A stretch of DNA of 64,000 nt, from positions 3,968,001-4,032,000 of the forward strand of contig NZ_JAJNEL010000001.1 in assembly GCF_029428675.1 (NCBI RefSeq), read 5' to 3'. Source of the DNA: Streptomyces sp. JH14 (GTDB lineage Bacteria > Actinomycetota > Actinomycetes > Streptomycetales > Streptomycetaceae). The position numbers and the translations under genes are program-made. This document shows positions 34,614-42,904 of the stretch, piece after piece (position 1 is the stretch's first letter; each line of letters opens with the position of its first letter). Under the pieces are notes generated by a model. That model ran no database searches, was not told the origin of the DNA, and saw only the letters and a list, made by a program, of their open reading frames with translations.

Positions 34614-35189
34614 TCAGATGTTGACGCCGAAGTCCTGGGCGATGCCGCGCAGGCCGGATGCGTAACCCTGGCCCACCGCGCGGAACTTCCACTCCGCCCC
34701 GTTGCGGTACAGCTCGCCGAAGACCATGGCGGTCTCGGTGGCGGCGTCCTCGCTCAGGTCGTAGCGGGCGATCTCGGTGCCGCCGGCCTGGTTGATGATG
34801 CGGATGAACGCGTTGCGCACCTGGCCGAAGTTCTGGCTGCGGGTCTCGGCGTCGTAGATCGAGACGGGGAAGACGATCTTGTCGACGTCGGCCGGCAGGC
34901 CTGCCAGGTTGACGTTGATCTGCTCGTCGTCGCCCTCGCCCTGACCCGTGACGTTGTCACCGGTGTGGACGATGGTCTGGTCCGGGGTCGACTTGTTGTT
35001 GAAGAACACGAAGTGGCCGTCGGAGACGACCTTCCCCGTGGGGTTCACCGCGATCGCCGAGGCGTCGAGGTCGAAGTCGGTACCGGTGGTGGTGCGGACG
35101 TCCCAGCCGAGGCCGACCGTGACGGCGGTCAGGCCCGGGGCCTCCTTGGTGAGGGAGACGTTGCCGCCCTTGGACAGGCTTACTGCCAT
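34614..35189 (-). CDS. TerD-family stress protein
   Basis: 191 residues: MAVSLSKGGNVSLTKEAPGL, GLGWDVRTTTGTDFDLDASA, DGHFVFFNNKSTPDQTIVHT, GDDEQINVNLAGLPADVDKI, SIYDAETRSQNFGQVRNAFI. This is a full-length TerD domain with the conserved acidic calcium sites (DFDLD, GDDEQI). TerD proteins are linked to tellurite and envelope stress tolerance and, in Streptomyces, to calcium-dependent development. GGGA lies 7 nt before the ATG. Monocistronic, ended by a strong hairpin. Confidence 0.95.
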   Translation of the reverse strand: MAVSLSKGGNVSLTKEAPGLTAVTVGLGWDVRTTTGTDFDLDASAIAVNPTGKVVSDGHFVFFNNKSTPDQTIVHTGDNVTGQGEGDDEQINVNLAGLPADVDKIVFPVSIYDAETRSQNFGQVRNAFIRIINQAGGTEIARYDLSEDAATETAMVFGELYRNGAEWKFRAVGQGYASGLRGIAQDFGVNI

Positions 35190-35358
35190 GGGAAGTCCCT
35201 TTCATCGTCGAGTGAGGGCTTCGTGCCTTCACGAAGCTACCGTCACATGTCATAACGCACCCAAGGGACCGAGAGGTTCCTGCTCCCTTTACTTTCTTTA
35301 CCGAACTGTCGACCGAGACGTCAAAAGAAGGTGACGAACGGGGTCCGGGCCAGGGAAC

Positions 35359-35793
35359 ATGGGTGTCATGTCCGGGCCCTATGTCATCCGCGGTTCGGTC
35401 TCTCTGCCGGAGGCCGAACTCATGTGGCGTTTCTCGCGGTCCTCCGGGCCCGGCGGCCAGCACGTCAACACCAGCGACTCCCAGGTGGAGCTCCGCTTCG
35501 ACCTCGCGGCGACCGACGCGCTCCCCGAGGTGTGGAAGGAGCGGGCGCTCGAGCGCCTGGCGAGCAGGCTGGTGGGCGGCGTCGTCACGGTGCGGGCGTC
35601 GGAGCACCGCTCCCAGTGGCGCAACCGCGAGACCGCCCTCGTCCGTCTCGCCGCGCTGCTCGCCGAAGCCACCGCGCCGCCGCCGAAGCCGCGCCGCAGG
35701 ACCAGGATCCCCCGCGGGATCAACGAACGCCGGCTGCGCGAGAAGAAGCAGCGGGGCGACACGAAGCGCGGCCGCTCCGGCCGCGACTGGTAG
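35359..35793 (+). CDS. arfB: ArfB-like peptidyl-tRNA hydrolase (ribosome rescue)
   Basis: 144 residues. The release-factor signature SRSSGPGGQHVNTSDSQVEL contains GGQ, the catalytic motif that hydrolyses peptidyl-tRNA on stalled ribosomes. The C-terminal basic tail (KPRRRTRIPRGINERRLREK, KKQRGDTKRGRSGRDW) is the mRNA-channel anchor typical of ArfB/YaeJ. Starts at ATG 35359 or 35368 are equally plausible. It is divergent from terD across a 169-bp spacer. Confidence 0.93.
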   Translation: MGVMSGPYVIRGSVSLPEAELMWRFSRSSGPGGQHVNTSDSQVELRFDLAATDALPEVWKERALERLASRLVGGVVTVRASEHRSQWRNRETALVRLAALLAEATAPPPKPRRRTRIPRGINERRLREKKQRGDTKRGRSGRDW

Positions 35794-35861
35794 ACGACGC
35801 GGGCCGCGGCCTGCGCACCCGGCCGGCCGGCCCCCGGGGCCATGAGCCGCCCGGCGGCCCG

Positions 35862-36368
35862 TCAGCCGAGCTGGCGGTAGCGCCCCCGGAAGTACGTCAG
35901 CGGCCCGCCGTCCGCGCTCGGAAGCGAGGCGCTCAGCACCCGTCCGATCACCAGCGTGTGGTCGCCCGCGAGCACCCGTTGCTCCGTACGGCACTCCAGG
36001 GTGGCGAGGGACCCGCCGACCAGCGGTGCGCGCGTCACCTCTCCCCGCACATAGGGGATGTCCTCGAACAGCAGCCGGTCGCTGATCCGGCCCTTCATCG
36101 CGAACCGCCCCGCGATGTGCCGCTGGCTCTCCGTGAGCACGGAGACCGCCCACAGCGGCTGTTCGTCGAGCAGGTCGTCCATCCGGGAGCCGTTGCGCAG
36201 GCTCACCAGGACGAGCGGCGGGTCCAGCGACACGGACATGAAGGCGGTGGCCGTCATCCCGACGTCCTCGCCGCGTCCGTTCTCGTCGAGCGGCGGCTCC
36301 TGGGCGGTGATCAGGACCACGCCGGCCGCCAGGCGGGCGAGGGCGCCGCGGAACTCGTCGTTGCTCAC
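35862..36368 (-). CDS. flavin reductase-like FMN-binding protein
   Basis: 168 residues from GTG 36368 (VSNDEFRGALARLAAGVVLI). Motifs TATAFMSVSLDPPLVLVSLR and ESQRHIAGRFAMKGRISDRL place it in the flavin-reductase domain family, the reductase half of two-component monooxygenases. No monooxygenase is adjacent. CATGCT lies six bases before the GTG and may act as a -10 for a leaderless mRNA; the longer frame to 36434 has poor codon use. Regulation may be shared with the divergent cdgB region. Confidence 0.85.
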   Translation of the reverse strand: MSNDEFRGALARLAAGVVLITAQEPPLDENGRGEDVGMTATAFMSVSLDPPLVLVSLRNGSRMDDLLDEQPLWAVSVLTESQRHIAGRFAMKGRISDRLLFEDIPYVRGEVTRAPLVGGSLATLECRTEQRVLAGDHTLVIGRVLSASLPSADGGPLTYFRGRYRQLG

Positions 36369-36738
36369 TCCCTCAGCATGGGGGATGGGCTCGGACCGCG
36401 GGGTGGGGGGCTTCGTCTGCAACACAACGGGCACGCTAGCCGTGGACCGTGCGCCGCCGCATCGGGCCAGGGGACCAGCCAGGTCCTAGGACTCCGGGCC
36501 CAGGGGCGGGCCGCAACGTACTGCAACGTCCAGATTTGCGTTCAAGAAACGGACGGACCGCTTGCACGGGGCCTGCTCAACCCTTCACCATCTGTTGTGA
36601 CTTGAGTCACAGAGTGCAATATTTGCTGACCCTGTGTACCGGGTGTACAGCTCACTGTGATTCAGTGGCGGTGACACTGCGAACAAGTACGTCGATATGA
36701 AACCTGGAGTGCTGTCGAGGTCTCGGGGAGTGCGAGCG
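36369..36738. promoter_or_regulatory. divergent regulatory region between flavin reductase and cdgB
   Basis: No gene is seen in this 370-bp stretch. Two palindromes lie on the cdgB side: the Crp-type site at 36596-36611 and TGTACCGGGTGTACA at 36635-36649. The second has AC-N5-GT spacing reminiscent of BldD half-sites but is not a good BldD match. cdgB is a known BldD target in Streptomyces. Confidence 0.5.
36596..36611. promoter_or_regulatory. perfect Crp-type operator upstream of cdgB
   Basis: TGTGACTTGAGTCACA has perfect 7-bp arms. It satisfies both the classic TGTGA-N6-TCACA form and the Streptomyces Crp consensus GTG-N6-GNCAC. It is centred about 135 bp before the cdgB ATG. Confidence 0.7.
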
Positions 36739-38394
36739 ATGGAGGCCGAGTCGGAGCCGTACGTCCGTCTGGCGACGATGCGGCAGCTGCATCAGGCCGT
36801 CGCCGATCTCAACACGGCGCGGAGTCTGGCCGACACACTGCAGACCGTGGCCGACGGGATCGTCGCCGGTCTCGGATACGGGCTGGCCTGCGTCAACCTC
36901 GTCCGCCCCGACGGTGATCTCGTCGTGGCCGCGTTCGCCGGCAACTCCGCCGCCGAGTCCCTGATCACCGGCCGCGTCGGTTCCCGGGCCTCGTGGGAGC
37001 GCCGGCTGTCCATGGGTGAGGCATGGGACGAGCTCCGCTTCATACCGCACACCGACGGCTGGGTCCTCCTCGACGACGACGTACCGCAGTGGCACACCGA
37101 AGGCCCCGAGCCCCGCTTCGACGACGAGTGGCACCCGCAGGACCGGCTCTACGCCCCGATGTACGCGTCCGGCGGCGGCCTCGACCTCCTCGGCGTCATT
37201 TCCGTCGACCGGCCGCGCAACGGCCGCCGTCCCGGCGCCTGGGGCCGTGAGGCCCTCCAGATGTACGCATCGCAGGCGGCCATTGCGATCAGCAACGCCC
37301 GGCTCCGAGCAAACATGCAGCGCGCTCTGGTCCGGCTCGAACGCGAGCAGCAGGCGCTGCGGGCCAGCGAGGAGTCGTTCCGCCAGGCCTTCGAGTACGC
37401 ACCCAGCGGCATGGCCATCGCCGAGATGGGCGGCGACCAGCACGGCAGGCTGCTGCGCACCAACGACGCGCTGTGCCGGCTGCTCGGCCGCCCGGCCTCG
37501 GTGCTGCGCCGCTACTCCTTCGCCGACCTGGTCCACCCCGAGGACGTCGGCACCCTGCTGCGCACCTCCGCCGAGGGCGGCCGCGCGGAACTGCGGCTCG
37601 GGCGCCGGGACGGGTCCTACCTCTGGGTCTCGCTGCGCAACTCCGTCGTCGCGGACACCGCCGACGGCCCGCGCTTCCTCCTCACCCATGTCGAGGACAT
37701 AGAGGAGCGCAAGCGCCATGAGCTGAACCTGGCGCACCGCGCCTCGCACGACGCGCTCACCGGCCTGCCCAACAGCGCCGAGCTGCGCGCCCGGCTCGCC
37801 GCCCGGCTCTGCGAGCGCCCGTACGCGGCGGCCACCACCGCCGTGGAGGCGCTGGACGCGGCGTACGGCGACGTCGAGGACCCGGACGGCCGGATGCACG
37901 GCTTCCGGGCCGACGGCTTCGAGGCCGACGCGGTGGGCGGCGGCCCGTACGACCACCATGTGCACGCCGTGGCGCCCGACGGCGCCGACGACGGGGCGAA
38001 GGGGCTCGCGGTCCTCTTCTGCGACCTCGACGGCTTCAAGTCCATCAACGACCGCTTCGGGCACCACACCGGCGACGCCGTCCTGATCGAGGTCGCCCGC
38101 CGGCTCACCACCTGTGTGCGCGACGGCGACACGGTCGCCCGGCTCGGGGGTGACGAATTCGTCGTTCTCGCGGACGGGCTCGGCGCCGCGGACGCCGCAG
38201 ACCTTGCCGTACGCCTCCGTAACGCCATCATTCCGCCCATTCGGGTGGATGGTCGCGCGGTGCGGGTCGGGGCGAGCTTCGGGATCGGCTGGGCCGCCTG
38301 CGGCATGACCGGCGAAGAGGTGCTGCGCTCCGCCGACCAGCGGATGTACGTGGAGAAGCGTTCCCGTTCGAAGGTTCACCGCAGGGCCGGCTGA
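36739..38394 (+). CDS. cdgB: diguanylate cyclase CdgB (GAF-PAS-GGDEF)
   Basis: 551 residues from ATG 36739, which has GGGGAG 8 nt upstream (an ATG at 36697 has none). The GAF domain covers about 25-195, PAS/PAC about 215-335 (SFRQAFEYAPSGMAIAEMGG) and GGDEF to the end. The active site RLGGDEFVVLADG and the inhibitory I-site RDGD, five residues before GGDEF, are intact, so it should make c-di-GMP with feedback control. A loop of about 60 residues (DAAYGDVEDPDGRMHGFRAD onward) is inserted early in the GGDEF fold. Synteny with nagKA, otsBA and groEL2 supports CdgB, a developmental regulator under BldD. Confidence 0.93.
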   Translation: MEAESEPYVRLATMRQLHQAVADLNTARSLADTLQTVADGIVAGLGYGLACVNLVRPDGDLVVAAFAGNSAAESLITGRVGSRASWERRLSMGEAWDELRFIPHTDGWVLLDDDVPQWHTEGPEPRFDDEWHPQDRLYAPMYASGGGLDLLGVISVDRPRNGRRPGAWGREALQMYASQAAIAISNARLRANMQRALVRLEREQQALRASEESFRQAFEYAPSGMAIAEMGGDQHGRLLRTNDALCRLLGRPASVLRRYSFADLVHPEDVGTLLRTSAEGGRAELRLGRRDGSYLWVSLRNSVVADTADGPRFLLTHVEDIEERKRHELNLAHRASHDALTGLPNSAELRARLAARLCERPYAAATTAVEALDAAYGDVEDPDGRMHGFRADGFEADAVGGGPYDHHVHAVAPDGADDGAKGLAVLFCDLDGFKSINDRFGHHTGDAVLIEVARRLTTCVRDGDTVARLGGDEFVVLADGLGAADAADLAVRLRNAIIPPIRVDGRAVRVGASFGIGWAACGMTGEEVLRSADQRMYVEKRSRSKVHRRAG

Positions 38395-38558
38395 CGTTCA
38401 CGGCAGGGCTGCTCCGGGCGCCCCGCGCCGCTTCCCGTCTCCGCCCCCGATGGTCGTCGGCAACTCTTGGTGTGCTCCGTTCGAGGTAGGCTCGGCCGGT
38501 CGGCCACGGCTGGCGATATTCGGCGACGGCTGGCGACATGGTGAGGAGTGACCCAGGG

Positions 38559-39581
38559 ATGACGGCCGGGAACAACGGCGCAAGCACGCCCGAGGACGAC
38601 GATCCGTTCGGCTACCTGTACGAGGACGGGCAGGCATCCGGCGCGCAGGCGCCGCGGCAGGGCGGGTACGGCTACCCGGGTCCGGCCGCGCAGCCGGGCG
38701 TGCCGAGGACCTCGTACAACCAGGTGCGGACCGTCGGCGAGCGCCAGTACGGGCAGCAGGTGCCGCCGCAGCAGTACGGCCAGCCGCAGGCCCCGTACGG
38801 GCAGCCGCAGGCCCAGGCCGCGTACGGCCAGCCCCAGGCGCCCTACGGCCGCCCGAACGCGCAGTACGCCGCCCCCGAGACCTACCCCGGTGGCGCACCC
38901 GCCTCCCAGGTCCCGCCGCCGGGCGGCCATGGCCGGACCGGTGGCCCCGGCAAGGGCGGCCCGAACAACAAGGGCCTGCTGATCGGCGCGATCGCGGTCG
39001 TCGCCGTCGTGGTCATCGGCATCAGCGCCGCACTGATCACGGGCGACGACAACGACGGCAAGAAGAAGGACGAGGCCACCACCTCGGCCGGCGCCAACGG
39101 CGGGACCGACGACTCCCCGAAGCCGAAAGACTCCGCGTCCTCCTCCGAGGAGCCCGTGGAGCTGCCGAAGCAGGACGCGGCGACGCTGCAGCTCGGCGGC
39201 ACGGCCAAGGTCGAGAAGGTCATCAAGGGGGCCGAGGGCGCGGACGGCGTGTACGTCACCGGCTTCAACCAGGTCGGGTCCTCGGTGACCTGGAAGGCAC
39301 CCATGAAGACCGACGGGGAGTACCGGCTGACGGTGCGGTACGCCATCCCCGCCAAGGACGCCAACGCCACGCTGACGGTCAACGGCAAGGCCAACAGCCA
39401 GCCCATCGGTCTGAAGAACTTCGTGCACTCCTCGGACCCGAACTGGGAGAAGAACTGGCAGACCACCTGGGCGCCGGTGACCTTGAACCAGGGCGACAAC
39501 GAGATCAAGATCTCGTGCGAGACCGGCAATCAGTGCGATGTGATTCTCGACTGGCTCGAGGTCACGCCGGCGACGGGCTGA
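38559..39581 (+). CDS. membrane-anchored protein with extracytoplasmic carbohydrate-binding-like domain
   Basis: 340 residues from ATG 38559. Residues 1-135 are cytoplasmic and rich in Tyr/Gly/Gln/Pro (YGQPQAPYGQPQAQAAYGQP). One membrane helix follows (GLLIGAIAVVAVVVIGISAA), then an acidic Ser/Lys spacer. The outer about 140-residue beta-sandwich (TLQLGGTAKVEKVIKGAEGA, YRLTVRYAIPAKDANATLTV, DVILDWLEVTPATG) resembles family-6/35 carbohydrate-binding modules. Probably a cell-wall or polysaccharide-binding surface protein. Upstream, 38502-38540 contains two imperfect copies of GGC(G)ACGGCTGGCGA. Confidence 0.8.
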   Translation: MTAGNNGASTPEDDDPFGYLYEDGQASGAQAPRQGGYGYPGPAAQPGVPRTSYNQVRTVGERQYGQQVPPQQYGQPQAPYGQPQAQAAYGQPQAPYGRPNAQYAAPETYPGGAPASQVPPPGGHGRTGGPGKGGPNNKGLLIGAIAVVAVVVIGISAALITGDDNDGKKKDEATTSAGANGGTDDSPKPKDSASSSEEPVELPKQDAATLQLGGTAKVEKVIKGAEGADGVYVTGFNQVGSSVTWKAPMKTDGEYRLTVRYAIPAKDANATLTVNGKANSQPIGLKNFVHSSDPNWEKNWQTTWAPVTLNQGDNEIKISCETGNQCDVILDWLEVTPATG

Positions 39582-39598
39582 GCCCTTCCGGAACCGCT

Positions 39599-39651
39599 CT
39601 GCCCTACGCCTTCCTCCGCACCGCGACGGTTCGGACGAGGACGTAGGGCAG
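39599..39651. terminator. bidirectional terminator between convergent genes
   Basis: CTGCCCTACG (39599-39608) pairs with CGTAGGGCAG (39642-39651). The inner part adds CCTC/GAGG and TCCG/CGGA pairs with a bulge. It serves the CBM-like gene (plus) and the aldolase gene (minus). Confidence 0.75.
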
Positions 39652-39679
39652 TTCTTGCGCTCCGGCCACCTCGTGGTTC

Positions 39680-40528
39680 TCAGCCCATCAGCGCCAGGAA
39701 CCCCGCCACGGTCGCGGCCATCGCCTCGCGGCCCGGGACGAGGTACTTGCGGGGGTCGACGCCCGTCGGGTTCTCGGCCAGGTACGCACGGACGGCACCG
39801 GTGAAGGCCGTGTTCAGGGCCGTGCCCACATTGATCTTGCGCATGCCGGAGGCGACCGCCTGGCGGATCTCGTCGTCCGGGACGCCGCTGGAGCCGTGCA
39901 GCACCAGCGGGACCGTGACCGCATCGCGCAGCCGGCCGATCAGGGCGTGGTCCAGGGCGGCGGTGCGCTCCGTCATCGCGTGCGAGGAGCCGACCGCGAC
40001 GGCCAGCGCGTCCACCCCGGTCGCCGCGACATAGGCGGCGGCCTCGGCCGGGTCGGTGCGGACACCGGGGGCGTGCGCGTCGAGCGGCGGCTCGCCCTCC
40101 TTGCCACCGACCTTGCCGAGCTCCGCCTCGATCCACACACCGCGCTCGTGACCCCAGGCCACCGCGTCGGCCGTGGCCCGCACGTTCTCCTCGTAGGGGA
40201 GCTTCGATGCGTCGAACATGACCGAACCGAAGCCCTCCGCGTGCGCCTGGTGCAGCAGCTCGACGGACTCGACATGGTCGAGGTGGAGGGCGAGCGGCGC
40301 GCTGGAGGCGCGGGCGACGGCGGCGGCCGCGGCGGCGACGGCGGAGAGCCGGCCGCCGTGGAACTTCACGGCGTTCTCGGAGATCTGCAGGATGGCGGGC
40401 GCCCCGGCGCGTTCCGCGCCCTCGGCGATGGCCTCCGCGTGCTCCAGCGTGATGACGTTGAAGGCGGCGATCCCGCGACGGTCGGCCTGCGCGTCCGAGA
40501 CGAGTTCACCGGTGCTGACGAGCGGCAT
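39680..40528 (-). CDS. class II ketose-bisphosphate aldolase (tagatose/fructose-bisphosphate)
   Basis: 282 residues from ATG 40528 (GGGGG 5 nt upstream). The family landmarks are LALHLDHVE (catalytic Asp, zinc His), FGSVMFDASKLPYEEN, IEAELGKVGGKEGE, VLHGSSGVPDDEI (zinc His) and INVGTALNTAFTGA. It cleaves a ketose-1,6-bisphosphate to dihydroxyacetone phosphate and glyceraldehyde-3-phosphate. In an operon with SIS isomerase, nagK, nagA and PfkB genes, the tagatose-specific KbaY/GatY role is likely, which would complete an amino-sugar pathway. Last gene of the unit, followed by a shared terminator. Confidence 0.9.
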   Translation of the reverse strand: MPLVSTGELVSDAQADRRGIAAFNVITLEHAEAIAEGAERAGAPAILQISENAVKFHGGRLSAVAAAAAAVARASSAPLALHLDHVESVELLHQAHAEGFGSVMFDASKLPYEENVRATADAVAWGHERGVWIEAELGKVGGKEGEPPLDAHAPGVRTDPAEAAAYVAATGVDALAVAVGSSHAMTERTAALDHALIGRLRDAVTVPLVLHGSSGVPDDEIRQAVASGMRKINVGTALNTAFTGAVRAYLAENPTGVDPRKYLVPGREAMAATVAGFLALMG

Positions 40529-40651
40529 GCTGCCCCCTGAAACGTTCTGTTGGCGCGGGTTGGTACGGGGTGGTGCTGGGCCGTGCGGTTGGTACGGGTG
40601 GTGGTGCCGGTGCCGGACGGGTGCGCGGCTCACGCAGCGGTCCGGCCCGGC

Positions 40652-41581
40652 TCAGGCCGTCGTCGGGGCGTACTCCTCGACGACGACGCGCGGCAGCAGC
40701 TCCTCGTATGCCGCCCGGTCGAACTCCCCGGCCGCCGGGGCCAGCACCGTCGCCGTTGACAGTGCCACCGCCCTGCGCAGCCGGTCCGGCCAGCTCAGGC
40801 CCTCGACGAGGCCGGACAGCAGCCCGGCCACCGCGGAGTCGCCCGCTCCGGTCGGGTTGCCCGCCACCCGGGCGGGCGGTGCGGCCCGCCAGGTGCCGTC
40901 GGGCGTGGCGGCGAGCATGCCGTCCGCGCCGAGCGAGGCCATGACACCGTGCGCACCGCGCCGGCGGGCGTCGCGGGTGGCGCGCAGCGGTTCGCGGGAG
41001 CCGGTGAGCTGGGCGAGCTCGTCGGCGTTCGGCTTGATCAGGTCGGGGCGGGCGGCGATGCCCCGTCGCAGCGGTTCGCCGCTGGTGTCGAGGAGGACCG
41101 GGACCCCGGCGGCGCGGGCCAGGCGGACCAGTTCGGCATACGCACCGACGTGGATGCCGGGCGGCAGGCTGCCGCAGAGGGCGACCGCGTCCGCCTCGCC
41201 GAGGAGCTTCTCGTACGTCGTCAGGAAGGCGGCCCATTCCTCGGCGGTGACCTGCGGGCCCGGTTCGTTGAACTGGGTGGTGTCGCCGGTGGACGCATCG
41301 ACGACGGCGATCGTGCGGCGGGTGTTCCCGGCGACGGCGACGAGGGCGTCGCGCGGCGGGAGGCCGGCCAGCAGCTCGCGGAGCACTGCTCCGGTGGTGC
41401 CTCCGGCGAAGCCGGTGACCACGGTGTCGTGGCCGAGCGCGGAGAGCACCTGGGCCACGTTGAGGCCCTTGCCTCCCGGGCGTTCGGAGAGGTCGCGGAC
41501 GCGGTGGCTGGTGTGCGGAACCAGCGCCGGTACGCCGTAGGTCAGGTCGAGCGCCGTGTTCAGCGTGACCGTGAGGATCAC
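40652..41581 (-). CDS. PfkB-family hexose-phosphate kinase (1-phosphofructokinase/tagatose-6-phosphate kinase type)
   Basis: 309 residues. GTG 41581 (VILTVTLNTALDLTYGV) is chosen because AAGGGG lies 8 nt upstream; the frame reaches 41737 without coding character. PfkB signatures are PGGKGLNVAQVLSALGHDT and NPTGAGDSAVAGLLSGLV with the catalytic Asp. LDTSGEPLRRGI and PNADELAQLTG match the LacC/FruK subgroup. Expected reaction: tagatose-6-phosphate (or fructose-1-phosphate) to the bisphosphate, feeding the aldolase 123 nt downstream. Confidence 0.9.
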   Translation of the reverse strand: MILTVTLNTALDLTYGVPALVPHTSHRVRDLSERPGGKGLNVAQVLSALGHDTVVTGFAGGTTGAVLRELLAGLPPRDALVAVAGNTRRTIAVVDASTGDTTQFNEPGPQVTAEEWAAFLTTYEKLLGEADAVALCGSLPPGIHVGAYAELVRLARAAGVPVLLDTSGEPLRRGIAARPDLIKPNADELAQLTGSREPLRATRDARRRGAHGVMASLGADGMLAATPDGTWRAAPPARVAGNPTGAGDSAVAGLLSGLVEGLSWPDRLRRAVALSTATVLAPAAGEFDRAAYEELLPRVVVEEYAPTTA

Positions 41582-41749
41582 CTCGGCCACCCCTTCGATC
41601 CGTGCCGGAGCGCGGATCCCCTTGCCAGAACGCGCATTCCCTGCTGTTGACGAAGCGATCATGTCAAAGAGACGGCGGTCGGCCCAGACCCCGGGACCAA
41701 CCGCCTCCTCTTCGTTACGCATGCGACCCACCGTCAACCAGGGGCGGAA

Positions 41750-42904
41750 TCAGCCGAGCTGGGGTTCGATGACCCATTCGCCCTTGCGCATGACGCCCTT
41801 GAGTACGAAGTCGTCGTCCAGGACCACCAGGTCCGCGTCCTTGCCCGGCTCCAGCGAGCCGACCCTGTCGTACAGGCCGAGCAGCCGCGCCGGGTTGGCG
41901 GAGATGGACTCCACGACGTCCTCGACCGGGATCCTGTCGAGGGTGACGGACCGGCGGAACGCGGTGTCCAGGGTGAGCGTAGAGCCCGCGATCGAACCGC
42001 CTTCGACGAGCCTGGCGACGCCGTCCCTGACGTCGACGGCGAGCGGGCCCAGCTGGTACCGGCCGTCGCCGAAACCGGCCGCGTCCATCGCGTCCGTGAT
42101 CAGCGCGACGCGGGAGGCCCCGGCGTGACGGTAGGCCAGTTCCAGGGCGGCCGGGTGCAGATGCGTACCGTCGTTGATCAGCTCGACGGTGATCCGCTCG
42201 TCCGCCAGGAGCGCGGCGATCGGGCCGGGCTCGCGGTGGGCGAGCGGCGGCATCGCGTTGAAGAGGTGGGTGGCGACGGTGGCGCCGGCGTCGATCGCCT
42301 CGACGGTCTGCTCGTACGTCGCGTCGGTGTGCCCGATCGCGGCGATCACCCCGTGCTCGGCGAGCATGCGCACCGACTCGAGGCCGCCCGGCAGTTCGGT
42401 GGCGAGCGTGAACATCTTCGCGGTGCCGCGCGCGGCGTCCATCAGCTTGCGGACCTCGGCCGGGTCCGGGTGGCGCAGCAGCTGTTCGCTGTGCGCGCCT
42501 TTGCGGCACGGCGAAATGAACGGGCCCTCGAAGTGGATTCCGGCCAGGTCGCCCTGTTCGACGAGTTCGGAGAGGACGCCGGCCCGCTGGGCGAGGAAGT
42601 CCATCTCACCCGTGACGGTGGAGGCGACCAGGGTGGTGGTGCCGTGCTCGCGGTGGGTGCGGACACCGGTGAGCACCTCGTCCACGGTGCCGGAGGTGAA
42701 GGAGGCGCCGCCGCCGCCGTGGTTGTGCATGTCGACGAAGCCGGGGACGACCCAGTGGCCGGCCAGTTCGACGGTCCGGGCGTTCTCCGGCGCGCTGCCC
42801 GAGATCCGGGCGCCGTCGACGATCACCCGGCCGTTCTCGACGGTTCCGGTGGGGAGTACCACCCTGGCCCCTGCGAGAACCGTGCTGTCTGCGCGTGCGG
42901 CCAT
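41750..42904 (-). CDS. nagA: N-acetylglucosamine-6-phosphate deacetylase
   Basis: 384 residues from ATG 42904, which overlaps the nagK stop (TGATG) and has GGAGG upstream. Amidohydrolase landmarks are VDMHNHGGGG (metal His), FEGPFISPCRKGAH, AIGHTDATYEQ, THLFNAMPPL and ALITDAMDAAGFGDG (catalytic Asp). It removes acetate from GlcNAc-6-P (or GalNAc-6-P) in the cytosol. In Streptomyces the nagK-nagA pair is known for GlcNAc use under DasR control, matching the operator upstream of nagK. Confidence 0.93.
   Translation of the reverse strand: MAARADSTVLAGARVVLPTGTVENGRVIVDGARISGSAPENARTVELAGHWVVPGFVDMHNHGGGGASFTSGTVDEVLTGVRTHREHGTTTLVASTVTGEMDFLAQRAGVLSELVEQGDLAGIHFEGPFISPCRKGAHSEQLLRHPDPAEVRKLMDAARGTAKMFTLATELPGGLESVRMLAEHGVIAAIGHTDATYEQTVEAIDAGATVATHLFNAMPPLAHREPGPIAALLADERITVELINDGTHLHPAALELAYRHAGASRVALITDAMDAAGFGDGRYQLGPLAVDVRDGVARLVEGGSIAGSTLTLDTAFRRSVTLDRIPVEDVVESISANPARLLGLYDRVGSLEPGKDADLVVLDDDFVLKGVMRKGEWVIEPQLG

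Noticed and set aside
36596..36611. BldD box
   Set aside because: Spacing between AC and GT is 4 nt instead of 5 in the BldD consensus; it fits Crp exactly instead.
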